DNA of 64,000 bases, taken from Arenibacter troitsensis. GTDB taxonomy: Bacteria; Bacteroidota; Bacteroidia; Flavobacteriales; Flavobacteriaceae. Each line of letters starts with the position of its first letter. Position 1 is the first letter of the stretch. Below are positions 26,155 to 34,535 of this stretch, piece after piece. Made by a program: the position numbers and the translations under genes. The stretch lies in assembly GCF_900177645.1 (NCBI RefSeq), contig NZ_FXAO01000001.1, positions 62,001-126,000 of the forward strand, read 5' to 3'. The notes beneath the pieces are model-generated. The model searched no databases. It saw nothing but the letters and a program-made list of their open reading frames with translations, and was not told the origin of the DNA.

Positions 26155-27057
26155 TTGAAAAAGATATTGTTACCTACAGATTTTTCTCCCAATGCTTGGA
26201 ATGCAATTAAATATGCAATTTCCCTTTATAAGCATGAGGAGTGCGAGTTTTATATTTTGAATACTTATACGCCTACCATTGCACATAGTAGGTTTATGGC
26301 GACAGGCGCCGGTGGCAAAGCTTGTGAGGATGTGGTAAAGAATAATTCCGAAAAAGGTTTGGAGCAACTCTTGGCAAAGATTCAGGAAAAGTACCATAAT
26401 CCCAAACATAGGTTTGTTACGATTTCTTCCTTTAGTTTATTGGTAGATGAAATAAAGAACATTATTGAGACCCATCAAATTGGTCTGGTGATTACGGGAA
26501 CAAAAGGCGCTTCCGGTTTGGAGGAAGTGTTCATGGGGAGCAATACCGTAAGAATTATAAAATCTATAAAGAACTGCCCGGTACTGGCCATACCACAACA
26601 TTTTAAATTTAAGACTCCTTCCGAAATAGCATTTGCAACAGATTTTAATAGGTTTTATACCACTTCAGAATTAAGGCCCTTATTGGAAATGGCAAAAGCC
26701 TTTAAAGCGGCCATTAGGATAGTCCATGTGCAATACGAGATCAAATCACTTACAGAAGTACAACAGTTCAACCTTAATATGCTTAGAAAGTATATAGGTG
26801 AGGTAGAGCATTACGTGCATACGGTTTCAGAATTGAATTCGGTTTCACAGACCTTGGAGGTGTTTGCAAACGAATTGGACATCCATTTGTTGGCCATGCT
26901 CAATTATCAGCATAGTTATATGGAAAAAATGACACGTGAACCTGTTATTAAACGAATGGCTTTTCACACCCAAATACCCTTATTGGTAATACCGGAATTA
27001 GGTATGGGAACTCCTCCCAATAACAAAAACCGCAAGGAAATATCGGCCTCTAATTAA
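26155..27057 (+). CDS. Universal stress protein, two UspA domains, TTG start
   Basis: The 300-residue protein has a complete first UspA domain (KKILLPTDFSPNAWNAI to TGTKGASGLEEVFMGSNTVR) with the ATP-binding glycines. The second domain (about residues 150-285) has lost the glycine signature but keeps the terminal strand PLLVIPE. The start is TTG 26155: the family begins MKKILLPTDFS, and the only codons between it and an in-frame TAA at 26134 are not initiators. An FNR-like promoter lies upstream, so low-oxygen induction with the cbb3 genes is likely. Its 3' end overlaps the convergent small membrane protein gene by eight bases. Confidence 0.85.
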   Translation: MKKILLPTDFSPNAWNAIKYAISLYKHEECEFYILNTYTPTIAHSRFMATGAGGKACEDVVKNNSEKGLEQLLAKIQEKYHNPKHRFVTISSFSLLVDEIKNIIETHQIGLVITGTKGASGLEEVFMGSNTVRIIKSIKNCPVLAIPQHFKFKTPSEIAFATDFNRFYTTSELRPLLEMAKAFKAAIRIVHVQYEIKSLTEVQQFNLNMLRKYIGEVEHYVHTVSELNSVSQTLEVFANELDIHLLAMLNYQHSYMEKMTREPVIKRMAFHTQIPLLVIPELGMGTPPNNKNRKEISASN

Positions 27058-27277
27058 TTTCACCGCTTATGGGATAATCCTCATAGAAGTCCTTAAAGGT
27101 CTTGTCTGTGGTATAGTTGTCCGTAAGCACTTTGAATACCATATATACAAGCATTATTTGTCCAATGACCGTAAGGTAAAAAACCCAATTAAAGGGAAAG
27201 TTCATGGTCGCCATTATGGTCAGTGAAATTAGGACCATGGTTGTTGCGACTACCCAGAACATAGCTGTATTTTTCAT
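27050..27277 (-). CDS. Small two-helix membrane protein of unknown function
   Basis: The 75-residue protein has two hydrophobic segments (AMFWVVATTMVLISLTIMA and WVFYLTVIGQIMLVYMVFKV) and a charged, acidic tail KDFYEDYPISG. I do not recognise the family. Codon use and the absence of a competing frame make it a plausible gene. It is convergent with the stress protein gene, overlapping its end by eight bases. No FNR-like site precedes it. Membership of the respiratory cluster is suggested only by position. Confidence 0.6.
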   Translation of the reverse strand: MKNTAMFWVVATTMVLISLTIMATMNFPFNWVFYLTVIGQIMLVYMVFKVLTDNYTTDKTFKDFYEDYPISGEIN

Positions 27278-27481
27278 CTTTTTTTTACTACAAGTTATTG
27301 AAAATCAAGTAATTTTAATGTTAAATGACTGCTAAATGTGTATAGGGCCATTTTTAGTATTTGATGAAAAATAATAGGTTGGATTTGGTCTTGGAAACTT
27401 GTTTCCGGATTTCACGATCGGGTTTAGGGGTTTAAAATCGAGTCTATTATTGATTTGAAATATATTTTTGATATTTTAGTA

Positions 27482-27498
27482 CATTATACTTTATAATG
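27482..27498. promoter_or_regulatory. Palindrome over the start codon of the Nudix-type regulator
   Basis: CATTATA and TATAATG are perfect inverted arms around a 3-base spacer, and the right arm ends in the ATG of the gene at 27496. A candidate -7 element TATTTTTG lies at 27463-27470. The position just after the transcription start fits an autorepressor site, but the palindrome is AT-rich and short. Confidence 0.4.
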
Positions 27499-28200
27499 AA
27501 GGCCTTGGAGAATCATCTACCTTATATTGAGCAGCCCAAAATATTGGTAGCAACAGACTGTATTGTATTTGGTTTTGATGAGGGTATTTTGAAGCTCTTG
27601 GTCTTCAGAAGGAGAATAGATCCCTTGAAAGGTGAGTGGTCCCTGATTGGCAGTTTCGTAAATGAAGAGGAGAGTGTTCCGGATGCTGCGCGCCGAGTTC
27701 TTTTACAGTTTACGGGCTTGGAGAATATATTTTTGGAAGAACTGAAGGCGTATAGCGATGTGGACAGGGATTCCGGTGCTAGATGTATTTCCATTGCCCA
27801 ATATGCATTGATCAGAATTAATGATTATGACAGGGAACAGGTAGAATTGCATGGTGCCAAATGGTTTGCTTTGGACGATGTTCCCCAACTGGTACTTGAT
27901 CATAATACCATGATTACCGATGCCTTGGACCGATTAAGGCAGAAAACTACGCACAAGCCTATTGGATTTGAGCTTCTTCCTGAAAAATTTACCATTCCGC
28001 AGCTTCAATCATTGTATGAGGCCATACACCGGACTAAATTGGATGATCGTAATTTTAGAAAGAAACTATTATCCTTCGATTTGCTCATTAAATTGGACGA
28101 GAAAGATAAATCTACCTCAAAAAAAGGCGCTTTTTTGTATAGGTTCAATTATGACAAGTACAAAAAATTGGAAGAATCAGGATTTAATTTTGTACTCTAG
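27496..28200 (+). CDS. Nudix-related transcriptional regulator (NrtR/AraR type)
   Basis: The 234-residue protein has an N-terminal Nudix fold (about residues 15-150) with GSFVNEEESVPDAARRVLL at the Nudix box. The catalytic REUxEE core is replaced by RRVLLQF, so hydrolase activity is unlikely. A winged helix domain follows (about 160-230, FTIPQLQSLYEAIHRTKLDDRNF). This is the NrtR layout: regulators that sense NAD-related metabolites or, in Bacteroidota, sugars such as arabinose. No sugar or NAD gene is adjacent, so the effector is open; the xylose operon is 22 kb away. A palindrome over the start codon may be its operator. Confidence 0.82.
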   Translation: MKALENHLPYIEQPKILVATDCIVFGFDEGILKLLVFRRRIDPLKGEWSLIGSFVNEEESVPDAARRVLLQFTGLENIFLEELKAYSDVDRDSGARCISIAQYALIRINDYDREQVELHGAKWFALDDVPQLVLDHNTMITDALDRLRQKTTHKPIGFELLPEKFTIPQLQSLYEAIHRTKLDDRNFRKKLLSFDLLIKLDEKDKSTSKKGAFLYRFNYDKYKKLEESGFNFVL

Positions 28201-28273
28201 GCAATCTAATCTGCGAGCTGAAGGGATTGTCCAAATAAGCTTGTCCAAACAATGAAAATCTAAAAACCTTTAC

Positions 28274-28281
28274 TATCTTTG
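28274..28281 (+). promoter_or_regulatory. -7 element for the structured RNA at 28287
   Basis: TATCTTTG matches TAnnTTTG and lies just before the first hairpin of the RNA. A TTG at 28241-28243 is farther away than the usual -33 spacing, so the promoter is only partly supported. Confidence 0.45.
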
Positions 28282-28286
28282 CCAAG

Positions 28287-28400
28287 TTGTGTTGTGTCTC
28301 AATGCAAATTGAGGCAAGGTTGTATTTGTCGATTTTTCCGGAGGTAAATCTGGAACGACAAGCGCCGATGAAAGGCTTTCCATTTTGGGAGGCTTTTTTT
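28287..28400 (+). ncRNA. Unidentified structured small RNA or leader with intrinsic terminator
   Basis: Three stems follow one another in about 115 bases. First, CTCAAT-GCAA-ATTGAG (28298-28313) is a six-pair stem closed by a GNRA loop. Second, TTGTCG (28326-28331) pairs with CGACAA (28356-28361), a four-base bulge follows on the left side, and TTCCGGA pairs with TCTGGAA around a GGTAAA loop. Third is a terminator hairpin with a T-run (28371-28400). A promoter element precedes and no reading frame fits. It could be a free small RNA or a terminated leader of the homogentisate dioxygenase gene, which starts 201 bases after the terminator. I do not recognise it as 6S, SRP, tmRNA or a standard riboswitch. 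Confidence 0.6.
28371..28400 (+). terminator. Intrinsic terminator ending the structured RNA
   Basis: AAAGGCTTTCC (28371-28381) pairs with GGGAGGCTTTT (28387-28397) around ATTTT, with several G-T pairs, and seven T residues run from 28394 to 28400. The interval 28401-28601 after it shows no further structure that I can support. Confidence 0.75.
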
Positions 28401-28601
28401 GTTTTTAATACCCAGTAATTAACGCTTTAAGGGTTTTAATTAATTTGCTCAAATCCTCTTCTCGGGATATTGTTACAATGGCTAGGGATTAAAAAACTAT
28501 GAAAATTCCACCATAGCATCACTAAGAATTGAAACTCTACATTTCAAATACTCCTTATTTTATCGTATTTTTAAATAGGAATCATTAATAAGGATATTGC
28601 T

Positions 28602-29759
28602 ATGCCCTTGTATCACAAATTAGGTAAAATTCCCTCCAAAAGACATACTATTTTTAAGAAACAGGACGGAAGCCTGCATTACGAGCAATTGTTTGGAACC
28701 ATCGGTTTTGATGGTATGTCATCTCTAATGTACCACCTGCATAGGCCTACGATGGTCAAGGAAGTGGGGAAGTCCTTCGATGTTTCCCCTAAAGCCATGG
28801 TGTCCCATAATATCAAGTCCAGATTGCTAAAAGGTTTTGAAGTGAAGCCAATGAACGATTATTTGGAAAGTAGAAATGTAATGTTGTTCAATTCCGATGT
28901 TCATATCTCGCTTGCGGCACCCAAAAAATCCCTGACAGATTATTTTTATAAAAATGCCGATGCGGATGAATTGTTGTTCGTCCACAAAGGTACGGGGGCG
29001 TTAAGAACGATGTTGGGAGAAATTAGATTTGAATACGGGGATTATCTTGTTATTCCGCGTGGAATGATCTACCAGATTACTTTTGATACGGAGGAGAACA
29101 GGTTGCTGATTGCGGAATCATATCATCCCATTTATACCCCAAAGCGATATAGAAATTGGTTTGGACAGCATTTGGAACATTCCCCGTTTTGCGAGCGCGA
29201 TTTTAAATTGCCGCAGAACTTACAGACCTATGATGAGTTGGGCGATTTTATGATTAAAGTTAAAAAACAAGGTCAATTGCACCATTTGGTGTATGCTTCC
29301 CACCCTTTTGATGTGGTAGGATGGGATGGTTACAATTATCCCTATGGCTTTTCCATACATAATTTTGAGCCCATTACCGGGCGGGTTCACCAACCGCCTC
29401 CAGTGCATCAGACTTTTGAGACTTCAGCCTTTGTGGTCTGCTCCTTTGTGCCCCGTTTATATGACTATCATCCCCAATCCATACCTGCCCCTTACAATCA
29501 TTCCAACATAGATTCGGACGAGGTATTGTATTATGTGGATGGTGATTTTATGAGCAGAAAGAATATAGACAAAGGATATATTTCACTACATCCTGCGGGG
29601 ATTCCCCATGGCCCTCATCCAGGTACGTATGAGGCTAGTATTGGAAAATCCAAAACCGAGGAATTGGCAGTGATGATAGATACCTTTAGGCCCTTGCAGC
29701 TTACCAAGGCCGCCTTGGATATTGACGATGGCACGTATTTTCAATCTTGGTTGGAATAA
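28602..29759 (+). CDS. hmgA: Homogentisate 1,2-dioxygenase
   Basis: The 385-residue cytosolic enzyme opens the ring of homogentisate to maleylacetoacetate in tyrosine and phenylalanine breakdown. The cupin core is recognisable: DELLFVHKGTGALRTMLGEIRFEYGDYLVIPRG, then PPPVHQTFETSAFVVCSFVPR with the iron-binding His and Glu, and SLHPAGIPHGPHPG with a further iron His. Length is a little below the eukaryotic enzyme (about 445) and typical of Bacteroidota. Neighbouring tyrosine pathway genes (hppD, fahA) are not in the window. The structured RNA upstream might be related to its control. Confidence 0.92.
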   Translation: MPLYHKLGKIPSKRHTIFKKQDGSLHYEQLFGTIGFDGMSSLMYHLHRPTMVKEVGKSFDVSPKAMVSHNIKSRLLKGFEVKPMNDYLESRNVMLFNSDVHISLAAPKKSLTDYFYKNADADELLFVHKGTGALRTMLGEIRFEYGDYLVIPRGMIYQITFDTEENRLLIAESYHPIYTPKRYRNWFGQHLEHSPFCERDFKLPQNLQTYDELGDFMIKVKKQGQLHHLVYASHPFDVVGWDGYNYPYGFSIHNFEPITGRVHQPPPVHQTFETSAFVVCSFVPRLYDYHPQSIPAPYNHSNIDSDEVLYYVDGDFMSRKNIDKGYISLHPAGIPHGPHPGTYEASIGKSKTEELAVMIDTFRPLQLTKAALDIDDGTYFQSWLE

Positions 29760-29807
29760 AGTTCTCTTGTTGCTGGGATTATAAATGGCCTACCCGGGCA
29801 TACGATA

Positions 29808-30779
29808 TTATTGGCTATGGTGAATTACGAAATGAACAAGGGAGGCGGCCAATTTAGCCGTTTGTTGGTCAATATCATAAGTTGGGTTCATTTCAGCGAT
29901 GTCGAGGCTGATCATTTTTTTTGATGCCATTATGATTTTCAAACATTCCAAGACTATTTCCGGCGAGAAACCCATTGGGGAAGCGGCACTAACGCCAGGT
30001 GCGTAGGCCGAGGAAAATCCATCCAAATCTATCGTGGTGTAGATATAATCCACTTTCTTGGCAAATTGCGCTATTTTCTCTTTTATTTCATCGAAATAAA
30101 GGAGGTTGAAGTTTGCTTTTTCAACATAGGCAACACCTAGGTCCTTTGCAGTATCGTAAAGGGTACTGTTATTGGCATCTTCGCGGATCCCCAAACACAT
30201 GTATCGGAAATTTGATTGCTCCAGTTTACAGTCCTGTGCAATTTGGTAGAAGGGCGTGCCGGAATTATTATTGGTTTGGTTAGTTCGTAAATCAAAATGG
30301 GCGTCAAAATTAATAATGCCTATGGATTTATTTTTGCCTTTCATGGCCAGATAATTTTTTATTCCGTTATAATGGCCATACGCCATGTCATGACCTCCTC
30401 CCAAAAGTATGGGGAAAGTGTTTTGATTTAGCAATTGGGTGACTGTACGCGACAATGCGGTTTGTGTTTTTTTTAAATCCCCATCATTACAATCTACGGT
30501 TCCCGTATCCAGCAATAAAGCGTTTTCTGTTAAATGGTTTGGGAGTTTGGCTAGTTGTTTACGTATGGCATATGGGCCCAAAGCTGCACCAATTCTGCCT
30601 TCGTTCCTTTTAACACCCTCATCGCAGGCATATCCTAATATTGCCCAGGACTGTCCATTTATACTGGGGATTTGCTCGGAATTAAGATCAATGCAAATCA
30701 CCTTTTCATGAAGATAAAGCTGTTGGCCAGACTTGCGTCCTGTCCAAAGTAAAGGGTCTATTTTGGTATAGGTGTGCAT
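29808..30779 (-). CDS. hutG: Formimidoylglutamase (arginase family)
   Basis: The 323-residue protein belongs to the ureohydrolase family: GGGHDMAYGHYNG, NFDAHFDLR and TIDLDGFSSAYAPGVSAASP carry the binuclear manganese ligands. With hutH, hutU and hutI 5 kb away, the most likely reaction is hydrolysis of N-formimidoyl-glutamate to glutamate and formamide, the last step of histidine breakdown. Arginase and agmatinase relatives have similar motifs, so the assignment leans on context. It is convergent with hmgA and is separated from hutHIU by a three-gene glycosylation-like cluster. Confidence 0.82.
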   Translation of the reverse strand: MHTYTKIDPLLWTGRKSGQQLYLHEKVICIDLNSEQIPSINGQSWAILGYACDEGVKRNEGRIGAALGPYAIRKQLAKLPNHLTENALLLDTGTVDCNDGDLKKTQTALSRTVTQLLNQNTFPILLGGGHDMAYGHYNGIKNYLAMKGKNKSIGIINFDAHFDLRTNQTNNNSGTPFYQIAQDCKLEQSNFRYMCLGIREDANNSTLYDTAKDLGVAYVEKANFNLLYFDEIKEKIAQFAKKVDYIYTTIDLDGFSSAYAPGVSAASPMGFSPEIVLECLKIIMASKKMISLDIAEMNPTYDIDQQTAKLAASLVHFVIHHSQ

Positions 30780-30961
30780 TTTTACAGAATTTTATGGGCT
30801 GATGGCCTAGTTAACCAATTCATTGATGCTTAGGGAACTTTGGACAAAATAGTTGAAAAACTAATTCGCTATCCTATAAAATATCATTATCAATATTAGT
30901 GTTTTTCCCTTGGACCACGGTATCTGTTGCACAAAATATTTTGTGACAAAGTTGATGGCCC

Positions 30962-31924
30962 TTATTGGGCTTTTGGCGCATTTATTATGTCGTATTGGAT
31001 AGCCTGAAGGATAAGTTGAAAGCCTAATATAATGGATAGGGTAACGATCATAATGGTACCAGTAGGGGCAAAGGTGTTTATAGAGGCATAATAGATCCAT
31101 TCCGTGATGCCGAATATAAGCCCGAACATAAACAATGGAAAACCAAATAATAGGTATACAGATCCAATATTAAAATCGTATAGGAAATATTCCTTTACAA
31201 TACGTTTTAAAAATGTACTGGTTAATCTAGCTCCAAAGACAAAAGGCATTTGCCATATTTTCATACTCGATTTTTCCTCACCGTATATGGCTGGCATAGC
31301 AACATCCTTTATAGCGGCCTTTTCAAAGTATAGTTGTGATAAAAGGGAGGTTTCAAAATAATAGCGGTTGGCCAGTTTACTAAAATCCAACTTTTTAACA
31401 ACATCGGTCTTAAGAGCCAAGAACCCGTTGGTGGGATCAAAATTGTGCCAATAGCCCGTGGCCGATTTTATAAGGAACGATAAGCCTAGATTGCCAATTC
31501 TACGGGCAAGTGGCATGGATCTCAAAGCCTTTAAATCCCTAAACCTATTCCCTTTGGCAACATCACACTTGTTTGCAATTAATGGATCCAGTAATTCGGG
31601 AAGGTAGCCCAAGTCCATCTGGTCATCGGCATCTACCTTGATTATTATTTCTGCCCCAATTCCAATAGCTTTTTCAAAACCTCTTTTGGTAGCGCCACCT
31701 ACCCCTAAATTTGTCTGATTCTCTAAAAAATAGACCGTTGTTTTGGATGGTACAAGTTTTTCAATATCCGCTTTGGGCAGGGGTGTGGGACTTTGGTCGT
31801 CTACAATAATAACATTTTGAATGTAATCCGGTAATTTGGAAATGACAAGCAATATTTCATTGGAGGCATTGTAAAATGGTATTACAACAGCAATTTTAAT
31901 TGAGCGATATTTCTGTGTTTCCAT
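30962..31924 (-). CDS. Family 2 glycosyltransferase with C-terminal membrane helices (polyprenyl-phosphate sugar synthase-like)
   Basis: The 320-residue protein has a GT-A domain (IAVVIPFYNASNEILLVISK, NQTNLGVGGATKRGF, and the metal-binding IIKVDADDQMDLGYL near residue 100). DPTNGFLALKTDVVKKLDF lies in the acceptor region. Two hydrophobic helices follow at the C-terminus (about residues 245-310). The layout resembles dolichyl/undecaprenyl-phosphate mannose or glucose synthases. It starts 50 bases after the stop of the TMTC-like gene, and a lipid-linked sugar from this enzyme would be the donor such a transferase needs. That partnership is inference. Confidence 0.78.
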   Translation of the reverse strand: METQKYRSIKIAVVIPFYNASNEILLVISKLPDYIQNVIIVDDQSPTPLPKADIEKLVPSKTTVYFLENQTNLGVGGATKRGFEKAIGIGAEIIIKVDADDQMDLGYLPELLDPLIANKCDVAKGNRFRDLKALRSMPLARRIGNLGLSFLIKSATGYWHNFDPTNGFLALKTDVVKKLDFSKLANRYYFETSLLSQLYFEKAAIKDVAMPAIYGEEKSSMKIWQMPFVFGARLTSTFLKRIVKEYFLYDFNIGSVYLLFGFPLFMFGLIFGITEWIYYASINTFAPTGTIMIVTLSIILGFQLILQAIQYDIINAPKAQ

Positions 31925-31974
31925 GATTGCCGGGTTAATTGGGATTCATTGTTGCAATAGCGTTGACTTTTATT

Positions 31975-34380
31975 CTATTGGTTTTTCATCTGTTCTTGGG
32001 CGTAATTGAGATTGCCCTTGGCCAGTTTGGATCTTGCGTCTAATTTTAACGCCTCAGTACATGCCGCTATTGCCTTTTGGTATTCCTTTAGTTGGTTGTA
32101 GGAAGAACAAATGTTGTTATAGGCAATGGCGTTGGGTGCAATGGCGATCGACTTCCTTGCGGCAGCGATACTGGTTTGGTATTTTTCCTTTTGATAAAAT
32201 TCCAGACTAAGATTAATATAATAGGCAGATGCTTTCTTATCCGATAAATCTGAAATGGCATTGGCCATATCCTTCTTTTTGTTCTTGGCATTTTCCAAAT
32301 TGTTCTTAGCCAATTGATAGGACGGGTTTATTTTCAGTGCTTTGTTATATGCCTCTATGGCTTCGTCATAATTTAACAGATAAAAATGGCCTATACCTAT
32401 ATTATTTAAGGCATCGGCGTATTCCGGATTTAATTCCAATGCTTTTTCAGCGATTCTTATACAATCCTGGTAGTTGCTTTCATTGAAATATTGTAAGCTC
32501 AAATTTAAATATTTCTCTGGGCTTGGAGCATTGTTGACCTCTTCTTCCAAAACTGTAAGTATGGATTTTTTATTCAAGGCAATGTCCAGATATTTTTTTG
32601 CCATATCATCTTTTGGCCGGTTTTCCAGAACTTCATTGCTAAAGCTTTTCATGTTTTCCCAATCCTGAAGTTTATGATAGGATTTAAAGATATAGTCGTT
32701 GGTTTCAAGATAATTGGGAACACTTTGGTTTACTTGTTTAAATTGGTCTATAGCCTCATTAAATTTATTGTTCTGAAATAAATATCGACCATAGAAGTAT
32801 TTGGTTTTATGGTTTGCATCGTTTAGGGACAAGGATTTTTGGAAATATTTGTCGGCACTTTCCTTATCCCCTATAGCATTTTTCAGGATGCCCATATTAG
32901 TGTAAATACTTGAGTAATAGGGAACATATTCCAAGGCATTGTTAAATGATATTTCAGCATTGGTATAATCGCCCTGGGCCATTAATGCCAATCCATAATT
33001 CATATGTCCTCGACCATTTTTTGGACTTTTTAGAGTAACATCCTTCCAAAGGCTGATTTCGTCTTTCCATACTTTGTTTCGCTGGTGCACGCCATAGGCA
33101 TTGGCAAACAAGAAAAAGATTATGAATAGGGTTATAATGGACATACCTTTTTTTGAAGTCAGTATTTTGGGAAAATAGGTTTCAAGAATATAATTGGTGC
33201 CAAATACAAAAGCCATTGTAAGTCCCATGTATGGGATAAAGCTCCGGTGATCATTAAGCACCTCGGCAAAGGGAAGAACAGAGGAAGAAGGCAATAACGA
33301 GATAAAGAACCAAAGCAGGCCAAAGGAAAATAATTTGGTTTCCTTCTTTTTAGAAGTTTTTAACGCTAGGAAAATCAATATACCTATTCCTATAATGCCC
33401 AATATGGCCCTGTAATCCAAAATCGATTCAAAAGCCACCCAGTCTGTATCTGCAGATAGGTTATAGGGAATAAAATAGGTTAATATATAGTGACATATAA
33501 CCAAAGGCTGGGTTATTAAATAATTGTAGCGATCAGGACCTCCGGGAGCAAATGTATCCGGGAGCATACTGAAATAGAAAATTAGAAAGGCCAGCGTCAG
33601 AACAAAGGATGGAAAAACTTTTACAAAGGATCGGATGCATTTTTTAAATTCTGTTGTCCTGTAGAAGCGCAAAAGATCTACATCCTCTTCAAAAATTAAA
33701 AAATACAGGAACAAAAGCGGTGAAAACACTAAGGCCATCTCCTTGGAAAAGAAACCTATAAATGGGAAAATGAGGTAAAGATGCCATTTTCGCCATATTC
33801 CGCCACTCAAAAATGCGACAAATCCCAAAAGCACATAGAAGCCAGCGACAATTTCCGACCGTTGTATAATATAGTTGACCGTTTCTGCATTGGCACACAA
33901 TAAACCAAAGGAAGCCGCTATCAGAAGTCCCCAGAACTGATTGTAATTGGAGAATTCCAAGCTGTCCAAGAGTTTTTTTACAAAAAGGAAAAGGGCTGCG
34001 CAAGTTAAAATGAAAAATATAAAAATGTGGATATGGAATACCAGAGGGTCCAGTCCATCTCCCAGTTTGTAATCAATAGCATTTTCAAGGGTGGTATAGG
34101 GTCGATAAGACCTATTGCTGGGGAGAGTACTAAAGGTTGTTACATCCTTAAAAAATGTCACTACGTTCACTTCTGTAATGGCTTTGTTGTCCTCTATGGT
34201 ATGGGAATCATCAAAATGAAAGCCATTTTGGAAATGATTGGAGTAGGCCGCAAAGAGAGTTAATATAAAAAGGAGGCCAAGTAGGATAAATATCGGATCT
34301 CTTAAGGAGTTTTTGTTATCGCTAGAAAATCCGGTAAACTGGTGTATCGATTTTTTAATTTTTAGTAATCTTTCAATCAT
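31975..34380 (-). CDS. TMTC-like membrane glycosyltransferase with C-terminal TPR repeats
   Basis: The 801-residue protein has an N-terminal half of about ten to eleven membrane helices and a C-terminal half of TPR repeats (about residues 455-800, such as GRGHMNYGLALMAQGDYTNA and ADALNNIGIGHFYLLNYDEA). The first loop, FQNGFHFDDSHTIEDN, carries the acidic pair of GT-C enzymes, and SNRSYRPYTTLENAIDYKLG resembles the conserved loop of eukaryotic TMTC protein O-mannosyltransferases. Bacterial relatives are common in Bacteroidota and mostly uncharacterised. With the adjacent GT2 enzyme it may transfer a sugar to exported proteins or a cell envelope polymer. The target is unknown. Confidence 0.75.
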   Translation of the reverse strand: MIERLLKIKKSIHQFTGFSSDNKNSLRDPIFILLGLLFILTLFAAYSNHFQNGFHFDDSHTIEDNKAITEVNVVTFFKDVTTFSTLPSNRSYRPYTTLENAIDYKLGDGLDPLVFHIHIFIFFILTCAALFLFVKKLLDSLEFSNYNQFWGLLIAASFGLLCANAETVNYIIQRSEIVAGFYVLLGFVAFLSGGIWRKWHLYLIFPFIGFFSKEMALVFSPLLFLYFLIFEEDVDLLRFYRTTEFKKCIRSFVKVFPSFVLTLAFLIFYFSMLPDTFAPGGPDRYNYLITQPLVICHYILTYFIPYNLSADTDWVAFESILDYRAILGIIGIGILIFLALKTSKKKETKLFSFGLLWFFISLLPSSSVLPFAEVLNDHRSFIPYMGLTMAFVFGTNYILETYFPKILTSKKGMSIITLFIIFFLFANAYGVHQRNKVWKDEISLWKDVTLKSPKNGRGHMNYGLALMAQGDYTNAEISFNNALEYVPYYSSIYTNMGILKNAIGDKESADKYFQKSLSLNDANHKTKYFYGRYLFQNNKFNEAIDQFKQVNQSVPNYLETNDYIFKSYHKLQDWENMKSFSNEVLENRPKDDMAKKYLDIALNKKSILTVLEEEVNNAPSPEKYLNLSLQYFNESNYQDCIRIAEKALELNPEYADALNNIGIGHFYLLNYDEAIEAYNKALKINPSYQLAKNNLENAKNKKKDMANAISDLSDKKASAYYINLSLEFYQKEKYQTSIAAARKSIAIAPNAIAYNNICSSYNQLKEYQKAIAACTEALKLDARSKLAKGNLNYAQEQMKNQ

Positions 34381-34535
34381 CGAGTTTGGTGATTTTATAC
34401 TTCTTGGTGTTTTAACGGTTAGGAATCAAATAGTTCCAAACTGCCCATTCGTAATAATAATCAAACTAAATTAACATTTTAACGAGATTTGATTTTAAAT
34501 GTTGTTTGGAAGAAACTACATTTTTTTCTACCCAT

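Noticed and set aside
28287-28400. SRP RNA, 6S RNA or a known riboswitch
   Set aside because: The GGAA/AGCAG core of SRP RNA, the long open bubble of 6S RNA and the conserved cores of TPP, cobalamin and SAM riboswitches were looked for and not found.
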